Below, piece by piece: positions 6,956 through 13,893 of a stretch of 25,934 bases of DNA (the first letter of the stretch is position 1; every line of letters starts with the position of its first letter). Both the position numbers and the translations under genes were made by a program. The stretch covers positions 1-25,934 of the forward strand of contig JBLHWU010000078.1 in NCBI GenBank assembly GCA_047629355.1. The letters run 5' to 3'. This stretch comes from CAYUNA01 sp047629355. Its GTDB lineage: Bacteria > Bacteroidota > Bacteroidia > Chitinophagales > Saprospiraceae. Below the pieces are notes generated by a model. That model was not told the origin of the DNA, ran no database searches, and worked only from the letters and a program-made list of their open reading frames with translations.

Positions 6956-9346
6956 ATGCAACTCGAACCTAAAGATATATTTGAAAGTTTAGAATTTGAT
7001 AAAATCATTGAATTGTTGGAAGCGCGTTGTCTCGGAGAATTGGGGCAGCAGCGAATGCGGAATATTAGCATTGAGACCAACAAAACCTTGATTGAAATGA
7101 AGCTGCGCGAGACGCATGAGTACAAGTTGTCGATGGAAGAAAACGACAATTTTCCGATACGAAAGTACGAGGCGATTGATAAGGATTTGCGGATGTTGGA
7201 GGTCGTTGACTTTGTTTTGCCCGTAGAAGGATTGCAGCGAATTAATACGGTTTTGCGGCAAGTGCAGGCGATGTTTAAGTTTTTCAACGAGCCAAAAATC
7301 CAGCTGTACCCGACAATGTACAACATCGTTAAGGTCGTTACTTTTGATCCGGCCTTGCTGAAAGCGATTGATAAAGTGATTGATGTAGAGGGCAGTATTA
7401 AGCCCGATGCCTCGCCTGCGTTGCAAAAAATTCGGAGGAGTATCAATAATAAAATGCGCGAATTGGACAAGAGCTTTAAGCACATTTTGGCAGAATATCG
7501 GCAGAAAGGTTGGCTGGCAGATACCTCGGAAAGTGTGCGAAATGGCCGTCGTGTTTTAGCCGTTAATTCGGAGCATAAACGGAAGATTCGCGGTATCATT
7601 CACGATGAATCTTCGACGGGGCGAACGGCTTTTATTGAACCTGACCAGATTCTTGCGATTAACAACGATATTTTTGATTTTGAAACGGAAGAGAAGCGGG
7701 AAATCTACCGCATTCTCAAAGATTTAAGCACAACGCTGCGACCCTATTCACCATTGTTTAAAAAGTACCAATCCATCATTATTCGGTTTGACTTGATTCG
7801 CGCGAAAGCGGATTTGGCGAGAGAAATGAGGGGCGTGATGCCGAAAATTTTGCCAAAACCGACCTTGGGAATTCAAATGGGGCGACATCCGTTACTCTAT
7901 TTGAAAAATAAAAAACTGGGGAAAGAAACCGTGCCATTTGATTGTGAATTGCATGGTGATAATCGGATTGTAGTATTGAGTGGACCGAATGCGGGAGGGA
8001 AATCCATTTTGATGAAATCGGTTGGTTTGCTGCAATTGATGTTGCAATCGGGCTTGTTGATTCCCGTGGATGAGATTTCTAAAATGGGGATTTTCGAAAA
8101 GTTTTTTGCGGATATTGGTGACCAACAAAGTTTGGAAGACGACCTGAGTACATATAGTTCTCGTTTGAAAAATGCCAAGTCATTTTTAGAAAATGCGGAT
8201 AAAAAAACGTTGATATTAATTGATGAATTTGGTTCGGGGACAGACCCGAAAATTGGAGGTGCGATTGCAGAAGCAGTACTTTTAAAATTAAATGAAAAGC
8301 GAGCATTTGGAGTTATCACGACGCACTATTCTAATTTAAAAATGTTTGCCTTCAAAACCGACCACATCGTTAACGGTTCGATGATTTTTGATAAAGATAA
8401 CCTTGCACCGACGTATCAATTTAAAGTAGGAAGACCGGGTAGTTCTTATGCTTTTGAGATTGCGCGAAAAATTGGTTTGCAAGAAGATGTTTTGAAATAT
8501 GCGAGGCAGCGGACGGGTAAAAACGAGAAGGCGGTTGATGAATTGTTGATTGATTTGCAGCGAGAAAAGCAAGAATTGGGAGAGAAGTTAGCCTCGGCTT
8601 CCAGTCGAGAAAAAGCATTGGAAAAGTTGATTAAAAGCTACGCTGATTTACAAAAAGATTTGGAATATCGGCGTAAGAAATTCAAGCTGGAATTGAAGGA
8701 GAAAGCGATGCAGGAAACGGGTCGTGATAATAAACAATTGGAGAAAGTTATTCGTGAAATTCGAGAGAATCAAAATTTGGATGCTGCTAAAAAAATGGCA
8801 GTCCAAGCACGCGAAGATCGAGAACAACTGTCGCAGCAAGTCTCTGGTTTGCGCAATGATATCTACTATACTGATGAACCTAAATATGTTAAAAAAGGGG
8901 AAATCAGAGAAGGCGATTATGTAAAAATGCGCTCTGGTGGTGCGACAGGTCAAGTCGAGAAAATCAAGAAGAAAAACGCGACTATCGTGATGGGTTCTTT
9001 GCGGATGGAAGTTAAATTGCGTGATTTGCAACCTGCCAACGAACCGCTGGAAGTCAAGAGTTCAAAAAGCATCAATACCGATACGGTCGGGGCTTCTGCT
9101 GCATTTGAATCAGAGATTGACTTGCGAGGAATGATGCCAAGTGAGGCGATGCGGACGTTGGAAGAATTTGTGGACAATGCCTTGATTTCCAGTGCGATGG
9201 AGTTGCGGATTGTGCATGGAAAAGGAACGGGGGTATTGCGACAGGTGGTTAAAAATAAGTTGAAAGAGTATAAAGATGTGACGGGTTCTCGACATCCGAA
9301 AGCCAATGAAGGTGGGGATGGGGTGACTATCGTGGAGTTGGGGTAG
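6956..9346 (+). CDS. mutS2: MutS2 family ATPase with Smr domain
   Basis: A 796-residue MutS2 protein. These proteins act on branched or recombination DNA intermediates, and in Bacillus also on collided ribosomes; they are not part of classical mismatch repair. Visible parts, numbered from start 6956: MutS core and clamp helices; Walker A SGPNAGGKS at 342-350; Walker B LILIDEFGSGTDP with Asp at about 423; a long charged coiled coil at about 520-630; and a C-terminal Smr nuclease domain at about 718-796 with EIDLRGMMPSEAM and HGKGTG (His about 754). I chose ATG 6956 because the family begins near LEPKDIFESLEFDKI. In-frame ATGs at 6872 and 6911 would add 28 or 15 residues unlike the family. The length is normal and no lesion is seen. 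Confidence 0.95.
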   Translation: MQLEPKDIFESLEFDKIIELLEARCLGELGQQRMRNISIETNKTLIEMKLRETHEYKLSMEENDNFPIRKYEAIDKDLRMLEVVDFVLPVEGLQRINTVLRQVQAMFKFFNEPKIQLYPTMYNIVKVVTFDPALLKAIDKVIDVEGSIKPDASPALQKIRRSINNKMRELDKSFKHILAEYRQKGWLADTSESVRNGRRVLAVNSEHKRKIRGIIHDESSTGRTAFIEPDQILAINNDIFDFETEEKREIYRILKDLSTTLRPYSPLFKKYQSIIIRFDLIRAKADLAREMRGVMPKILPKPTLGIQMGRHPLLYLKNKKLGKETVPFDCELHGDNRIVVLSGPNAGGKSILMKSVGLLQLMLQSGLLIPVDEISKMGIFEKFFADIGDQQSLEDDLSTYSSRLKNAKSFLENADKKTLILIDEFGSGTDPKIGGAIAEAVLLKLNEKRAFGVITTHYSNLKMFAFKTDHIVNGSMIFDKDNLAPTYQFKVGRPGSSYAFEIARKIGLQEDVLKYARQRTGKNEKAVDELLIDLQREKQELGEKLASASSREKALEKLIKSYADLQKDLEYRRKKFKLELKEKAMQETGRDNKQLEKVIREIRENQNLDAAKKMAVQAREDREQLSQQVSGLRNDIYYTDEPKYVKKGEIREGDYVKMRSGGATGQVEKIKKKNATIVMGSLRMEVKLRDLQPANEPLEVKSSKSINTDTVGASAAFESEIDLRGMMPSEAMRTLEEFVDNALISSAMELRIVHGKGTGVLRQVVKNKLKEYKDVTGSRHPKANEGGDGVTIVELG

Positions 9347-9476
9347 GATAAAATACTTCCTGAACATCTGTAAAAGAGAGCCATTTTAGCATTGGATTTA
9401 ATTTAAAAAATAGAAGAGATAATCTTCTTTCAAAACAATCATTTCAATGCAAAATATCCTCTGTTTTATGTTTTTT

Positions 9477-9530
9477 CCCTACTCCCTACTCCCTACTCCC
9501 TACTCCCTACTCCCTACTCCCTACTCCCTA
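9477..9530. repeat. Heptamer tandem repeat, unit CCCTACT, 7.7 copies
   Basis: Seven perfect copies of CCCTACT plus CCCTA follow mutS2 by 130 bases. There are no substitutions, which suggests recent expansion by slippage. It lies in the mutS2 3' region, before the terminator at 9566. No ORF uses it. It resembles the short tandemly repeated heptamers known from cyanobacteria and other genomes. Confidence 0.9.
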
Positions 9531-9565
9531 GCTGGAAGAGAGTAACAGACCATTTTTACTAAATA

Positions 9566-9605
9566 TAAAACGGGCTTAGAGATGAAATTTTCTAAGCCCG
9601 TTTTA
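9566..9605. terminator. Bidirectional intrinsic terminator
   Basis: TAAAACGGGCTTAGA (9566-9580) pairs perfectly with TCTAAGCCCGTTTTA (9591-9605) around a 10-base loop, with A- and T-runs on both sides. It would end mutS2 from the left and the - strand ORF at 9634 from the right. Confidence 0.85.
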
Positions 9606-9633
9606 CTTATCAGAATCATTATCCAAGCCAACT

Positions 9634-9846
9634 CTATAGCCCTTTCCGCTTCGTTTGACTAATCAATTCCCAATCTCTCCCATTGTTTTGAAAAATAAAT
9701 TGTCCACGAATAAATTGTCTCGTTTCTTCTTGCACAGCATCAATTAGAATTATGATTTGGTCATCTCGAAAGTCAAAAAACCAGTTCATCAGACGGCGCT
9801 GATGGAAACCTCTATTTTCAATTTCCTGAACATCTAAAATGGTCAT
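9634..9846 (-). CDS. Small hypothetical protein, possibly the 3' part of the decayed gene upstream
   Basis: A 70-residue ORF with no family I recognise: mixed hydrophilic and aromatic, with WFFDFRDDQIIILIDAVQEE followed by RGQFIFQNNGRDWELISQ. Its ATG overlaps the TGA of the upstream reading frame as ATGA. That means either coupled translation of two genes or a single ancestral gene split by a frameshift; the joined reading SLLK/MTILDVQEIEN needs one base removed. The upstream part has a mutated start and an in-frame stop, so this fragment may also be non-functional. Confidence 0.5.
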   Translation of the reverse strand: MTILDVQEIENRGFHQRRLMNWFFDFRDDQIIILIDAVQEETRQFIRGQFIFQNNGRDWELISQTKRKGL

Positions 9847-10118
9847 TTCAAAAGGGAATCATCAAAATCATCGGGAAATAGCTTCTGAAAAGCCGCTCTT
9901 CCTTTAAATTCAGGAACGCTAGGCTGTAGGTCTCGTTGGACAATCACTTCGCCAAATTAGTCCATTTGTTTTTCGAAAAAATCTTGCCATTCCTCATGTG
10001 CAATGACTTCTACAATCATTTCTGCAACCTGTTCTTTCGTTTGTGAGAATAGGAATATTGGTAGACAAATTAGTCCAAGAATTATCCGTTTTTTTATGGT
10101 TAAATTTTTGGCTTGAAT
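9843..10118 (-). pseudogene. Decayed gene for a small secreted protein
   Basis: On the - strand a signal-peptide-like sequence, KKRIILGLICLPIFLFSQ, is followed by TKEQVAEMIVEVIAHEEWQD and, shortly after, a TAA at 9957-9959. The same frame then continues 37 codons (FGEVIVQRDLQPSVPEFKGR, later FPDDFDDSLLK) to a TGA at 9843-9845. Two lesions are visible. The codon before KKRII is ATA (10095-10097) where ATG is expected, and the only other upstream start-like codon is ATT at 10118. The second lesion is the in-frame TAA, one base change from CAA. A good -7 promoter element remains at 10140. The function of the intact protein is unknown; export to the periplasm or outside is inferred from the signal peptide. 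Confidence 0.6.
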
Positions 10119-10139
10119 TTAAAATTACGGTAGTACTTT

Positions 10140-10147
10140 CAAATGTA
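10140..10147 (-). promoter_or_regulatory. Candidate -7 promoter element for the decayed secreted-protein gene
   Basis: On the - strand it reads TACATTTG, matching TAnnTTTG, about 20-40 bases upstream of the inferred start. No good TTG is found at the -33 distance. Confidence 0.4.
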
Positions 10148-10281
10148 AGATAGACTTTTTTGATAGTTCTTGAAGCTTTCGTCATAAGCTCCAACCTCTA
10201 TTGTAAAAGGTTCAGTTTATATTTGAGAATATTGCTAAATTTACTTTTTAAACGCACTTTCTTACATCTAAGTACGCTTTT

Positions 10282-11937
10282 CTATTTTTTAATAAACGCC
10301 TCAAACTCCGCCAAAGTCTTCGTATTCAAACATCCTTCCTTCGTCAATCCTCCTTTCCGCGCCGACAATACGCCAAATCGCACATCTTTAATCCCCGCCA
10401 CACTGTGTGCATCTGGATTAATGGAAATCAAAATACCCTTTTCCCGCGCATATGGAATCCATGTCCAATCTATGTCCAAACGATACGGACTGGCATTCAA
10501 TTCAATCGAAACACCATGGGTAGCACAGGCATCAATAATGCGTTTGTGGTCAAGCGGATAGCCCGTTCTAGAGAGTAGCAAGCGTCCAGTTGGATGTCCC
10601 AAAATGGTCGTGTATGGATTTTCGATAGCAGTCAAAAGCCGCTGGGTTGCTTTCTCTTCATCCATCCGTAAATTGGTGTGTACAGACGCTATTATCAAGT
10701 CAAATTGTGCTAAAATTTCGTCAGAATAATCCAAAGAACCATTATTCAAAATATCTGATTCGATGCTTTTAAATATCCGAAACGGCGCCATTTCTTTATT
10801 CAATTCGTCAATTTCTGCCCACTGCTGCATCAAGCGGTCTTCCTTCAAACCATTGGCATAAAAAGCCGCCTTGGAGTGGTCAGACATTACCAGATATTCA
10901 TAGCCTAAATCACGGGTTGCTTCCGCCATTTCGCGCAGCGTATTGATGCCATCCGAATAGGTGGAGTGATTGTGGACAATACCCTTGATGTCAGTCGGCT
11001 CTAGCAGGGTAGGGAGAGCGTTTTTTTGCGCCAATTCCAGTCCCCAATCTTGCTCGCGCAACTCTGGTTCGATATAAGGCAATTCCGCTTTTGCAAATAC
11101 TTCTTTTTCTTCCGAAAGTCCTTTAAAATCCACGCCATTTTTAGCTTTTAAAAAGGCAGCTAAAAATTCTTCACTGGCAGAATAACGGAATTGTTTTGAC
11201 CCAAATTCTGCTTTTTTACAATGGTAAATTTTAACAGGCAAATCATTTGCTGTTTGTACATGATAAACATTATCCTTCTCACCCGTTTTTATAAAGGTCT
11301 CTTCATCAAATATTTGTGTAATGTCACCATCGTTTCCAACTAAAATTTCAATGCGGTTGATGATGTTGCAACGGCGGCGCATTTCTCCGGTCAATTCAAT
11401 TTGAGCATCGGGCAATTGCGTTTTCAATTTTTCAATAATCGCCAAGGCATCTGCCTCCAAATCACCATATCGAAACTTATCTCGCGACTTCTCAAAATAT
11501 TCCAATTTACTCTTCAAATCCGCCTGCGTTTTTTGCCCAAAACCCTTCAATTCTACTAAGCGGTTTTCATTGCAAGCATAGAGCAATTCTCCAATTGTTT
11601 CTACCTCCAATTCTTTCCAAATTACGCCCACTTTCTTCGCTCCAAAACCTTTAATTCTTAACATCTCGCGGACACCTGCGGGCGTTCTTTCTTCCATTTT
11701 CAAAATGGCATCCATCGCCCCTTTATCTGCCAATTCTCGAATTTTGGAAGCCGTCGATTTGCCAATGCCAGAGATGGCTTCGAGTTCCGATTGACTCATT
11801 TCGAGCAAGCGTTCAGGCTGTTTTCGGATGTTGATGTACGCGCTGGAATAGCTGCGGATTTTGAATTTATTTTCGCCGTGTAGCTCCATCATGGAAGCGA
11901 GGTACTGAAATTGGCTGGCGATTGCTTTATTTGTCAT
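10282..11937 (-). CDS. polX: PolX/PHP-domain protein with degenerate polymerase active site
   Basis: A 551-residue protein with the layout of bacterial family X DNA polymerases: an N-terminal 8-kDa-like domain, helix-hairpin-helix motifs (ISGIGKSTA at 55-63, IKGFGAKKVG at 95-104, LKGFGQKT at 130-137), a nucleotidyltransferase domain, and a C-terminal PHP domain. The PHP metal ligands look intact: HNHSTYSDG at 322-330, SDHS at 352-355, SVH at 418-420, GHPTGR at 447-452 and NPDAHS at 507-512. The polymerase motif, normally GSxRR...GDIDILV, is TGEMRRR...NRIEILV (183-200), so the two catalytic Asp are Arg and Glu. The third Asp region reads VKIYH. Polymerase activity is therefore doubtful, while phosphoesterase or exonuclease activity is plausible. 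Such forms may be usual in this phylum. It is a monocistronic - strand gene starting at ATG 11937. Confidence 0.88.
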   Translation of the reverse strand: MTNKAIASQFQYLASMMELHGENKFKIRSYSSAYINIRKQPERLLEMSQSELEAISGIGKSTASKIRELADKGAMDAILKMEERTPAGVREMLRIKGFGAKKVGVIWKELEVETIGELLYACNENRLVELKGFGQKTQADLKSKLEYFEKSRDKFRYGDLEADALAIIEKLKTQLPDAQIELTGEMRRRCNIINRIEILVGNDGDITQIFDEETFIKTGEKDNVYHVQTANDLPVKIYHCKKAEFGSKQFRYSASEEFLAAFLKAKNGVDFKGLSEEKEVFAKAELPYIEPELREQDWGLELAQKNALPTLLEPTDIKGIVHNHSTYSDGINTLREMAEATRDLGYEYLVMSDHSKAAFYANGLKEDRLMQQWAEIDELNKEMAPFRIFKSIESDILNNGSLDYSDEILAQFDLIIASVHTNLRMDEEKATQRLLTAIENPYTTILGHPTGRLLLSRTGYPLDHKRIIDACATHGVSIELNASPYRLDIDWTWIPYAREKGILISINPDAHSVAGIKDVRFGVLSARKGGLTKEGCLNTKTLAEFEAFIKK

Positions 11938-11982
11938 GTTGCGTCGTGAATTGAAGTATTATTGCTTTGAATATTCTCAAAC

Positions 11983-12122
11983 TAGATAGGATGGTTACAG
12001 GGATTGAACGGATTCAAATAGGTCGGATGCCTCTTTTTTTAGCTAAAAACGGCATCCGACCTACAAGAAAAAATCCGTTACTATCCGTTGCATTTGTTCA
12101 ATCCGCGTAACCATCCTATCTA
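11983..12122. mobile_element. Nested palindromic element with TA ends (MITE-like)
   Basis: TAGATAGGATGGTTAC (11983-11998) pairs perfectly with GTAACCATCCTATCTA (12107-12122). Further in, GGATTGAAC pairs with GTTCAATCC. The centre is another perfect hairpin, TAGGTCGGATGCC (12019-12031) with GGCATCCGACCTA (12051-12063). Short ATCCGTT/ACGGAT words recur in the arms. No protein is encoded. The TA at each end would suit insertion at a TA target. It lies between polX (-) and the TPMT-family gene (+), upstream of both. Its sequence is unrelated to the AT-rich palindromes elsewhere in the window. Confidence 0.75.
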
Positions 12123-12194
12123 ATTCAGGAGAATTTGGGCGCAAACTTAAAACTTTTTTCTCGCTAAAACCTTCTCTTTTCAAAATTCATCATC

Positions 12195-12788
12195 ATGCAA
12201 AATCAACTCACTTCCAACTACTGGAACAACCGCTACCTTAAGGACGAAACAGGCTGGGACATCGGTGATATTTCGACCCCATTAAAAGATTTTATCGATA
12301 CTTTAACTGATAAAAATATCCGCATCCTCATTCCAGGGGCAGGACGCGCGCACGAAGCCGTTTATTTACATAAAAATGGTTTCAAAAATGTTTTTGTCTG
12401 TGATTGGGCGGAAGAAGCTTTTATAAACTTGAAGATACAAACTCCTGATTTTCCTAAGGAGAATAGGCTAATTGGCGATTTTTTTAAATTGGATATTGAA
12501 GTGGACTTGATTTTAGAACAAACTTTCTTTTGTGCGATTAATCCTGATTTAAGACCAGAATATGCAGAGAAAACGGCGTCGATTTTAGCAGAGAATGGGA
12601 TGTTGACGGGTTTGTTTTTTGGGGTAGAATTTGAAAGAGCAGGTCCTCCATTTGGTGGCATTAAGGAAGATTATTTACCGATTTTTGAACCGTATTTTGA
12701 TATTTTAGAAATGGATTTTGCGGAGAATAGTATAAAACCTCGTTTTGGAAAGGAGTTGTTTTTCAGAATGACAAAAAAAAACTCCTGA
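12195..12788 (+). CDS. TPMT-family SAM-dependent methyltransferase
   Basis: A 197-residue protein of the thiopurine/thiol S-methyltransferase family. YWNNRYLKDETGWDIG at residues 9-24 is the family's N-terminal signature. RILIPGAGRAHEAVYL at 43-58 is the SAM-binding motif I, followed by VFVCDWAEEA, FFCAINPDLRPEYAEK and LTGLFFGVEFERAGPPFGG. The family methylates thiols, halides, tellurite/selenite or small soft nucleophiles, and the substrate cannot be told from sequence. Start ATG 12195; no strong Shine-Dalgarno. The stop codon lies inside the stem of the terminator that follows. Confidence 0.88.
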   Translation: MQNQLTSNYWNNRYLKDETGWDIGDISTPLKDFIDTLTDKNIRILIPGAGRAHEAVYLHKNGFKNVFVCDWAEEAFINLKIQTPDFPKENRLIGDFFKLDIEVDLILEQTFFCAINPDLRPEYAEKTASILAENGMLTGLFFGVEFERAGPPFGGIKEDYLPIFEPYFDILEMDFAENSIKPRFGKELFFRMTKKNS

Positions 12789-12811
12789 TGCTTTTAAAAC
12801 ATCAGGAGTTT
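12779..12811 (+). terminator. Intrinsic terminator overlapping the TPMT stop codon
   Basis: AAACTCCTGATG (12779-12790) pairs perfectly with CATCAGGAGTTT (12800-12811), with A-rich and T-rich flanks. The gene's TGA (12786-12788) is within the left arm. It may also serve the convergent prohibitin-family gene. Confidence 0.8.
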
Positions 12812-12870
12812 AATTATTTATTCTGCGTCACTGTGAGCCGTCTGTCGTTGACCGTCCACCGTGAATAATT

Positions 12871-13692
12871 TTACTGTCCGCCAAGAATCAAGGGCAATCC
12901 GCCACCTTCACTATTACCAACTACAATCACTTTAGAATTCGGCGATTGTGCCAATTCTAAAGTCGCTTCAATTCCTTTATCTCGCAAAATTTTATCTGTC
13001 AAACTCGCATTCAAAATCTGATTCGCATCTGCTTTTGCTTGCGCTTCAATGATTTTACGTTCCGCCTCCTTGCGCTCTTTGGTCAACTTATATTCGTACT
13101 CCAAAGACTCTTGTTCTTGCTTCAATTTTCGCTCAATCGCTTCTTGCAACGATTGTGGCAACACCACTTCTCGAATCAGAATTGCATCCAAGAAAATATT
13201 TTTCTTATTAATCGCTTCAGACGTTCGCTGGAAAATTTCATCTTGAATTGCCTCCCGTTTGCTCGAATACAACTCTTCCGGCAGATACTTACCAATCACC
13301 TCTCGCGTCGCAGAACGAATCTCTGGTATCATAATTCTATCCAAATATTTTGTACCAACGGTCTCGTGCAAATAACCAATTTTTGCGCCATCTGGACGGT
13401 ATCGACAAGACAAATCAACCTGAATAGTCAAACCATTTTTTGATAAAACTTGCATTTGCTCAAAGTGTTCTTTCAATCGAACATCATAAACAAATAGCGT
13501 ATTCCAGGGTGCAATGACATGGAATCCTTGTCCATAAACTTCATCTTTATCCAATCCGCCACTGAATTTCTTAAATAGTACGCCCTGTTCACCTGCATTA
13601 ATTGTCACAAAAGTGGCGTTAGAAAATGTCAGTAATAAAATTAATCCGAAGAAAATCATAACTCCGGTAGTAACCATTTTTCCTTGATTCAT
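12871..13692 (-). CDS. Prohibitin-family (SPFH domain) membrane protein
   Basis: A 273-residue protein with one N-terminal membrane segment (about residues 8-25) followed by an SPFH/prohibitin domain: FVTINAGEQGVLFKKFSGG, GFHVIAPW, LTIQVDLSCRYRPDG and REVVLPQSLQEAIERKL. A charged coiled coil, EYEYKLTKERKEAERKIIEA, and the short tail GGGLPLILGGQ follow. Length and order match bacterial prohibitin homologues, which form large rings on the membrane and modulate FtsH-type proteolysis or membrane organisation. Start ATG 13692. Upstream is a TATATTTG promoter element flanked by 13-bp inverted repeats. No ftsH or other partner is adjacent. Confidence 0.92.
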   Translation of the reverse strand: MNQGKMVTTGVMIFFGLILLLTFSNATFVTINAGEQGVLFKKFSGGLDKDEVYGQGFHVIAPWNTLFVYDVRLKEHFEQMQVLSKNGLTIQVDLSCRYRPDGAKIGYLHETVGTKYLDRIMIPEIRSATREVIGKYLPEELYSSKREAIQDEIFQRTSEAINKKNIFLDAILIREVVLPQSLQEAIERKLKQEQESLEYEYKLTKERKEAERKIIEAQAKADANQILNASLTDKILRDKGIEATLELAQSPNSKVIVVGNSEGGGLPLILGGQ

Positions 13693-13768
13693 CTTTTGTA
13701 TGTTTAGTTAAGAGTAGAAGATTTTGTCTATCCCTTTAAGTGTTTGGAAAGCAATTGTTTACAAATTT

Positions 13769-13875
13769 AAAAACACTACTTTTTAAAATAGGTTTTAAAA
13801 ATTGGGCTTTCGTTTTCACAAATATAACATTCTGAATGAACTTTTTGTTGGAAGTTTCTATGAAGTAGTGTTTTT
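13769..13875 (-). promoter_or_regulatory. Promoter element flanked by 13-bp inverted repeats
   Basis: AAAAACACTACTT (13769-13781) and AAGTAGTGTTTTT (13863-13875) are perfect inverted copies 81 bases apart. Between them, on the - strand, TATATTTG at 13819-13826 matches the Bacteroidota -7 element and faces the prohibitin-family gene at 13692. The arrangement resembles invertible promoters of this phylum. No recombinase gene is in the window and no TTG at -33 is evident, so the function is inferred. Confidence 0.4.
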
Positions 13876-13893
13876 ATTCGATTTAAATTTTTT

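Noticed and set aside
6952..7599. 215-residue antisense ORF in mutS2, with further long antisense ORFs at 7897-8319 and 8648-9031
   Set aside because: mutS2 is complete and clearly coding on the + strand; these are complementary shadows.
9477..9530. CRISPR array
   Set aside because: Seven-base units without spacers; the same applies to 21715-21770.
10160..10561. 133-residue + strand ORF at the 3' end of polX
   Set aside because: Antisense to the conserved PHP motifs of polX; no independent support.
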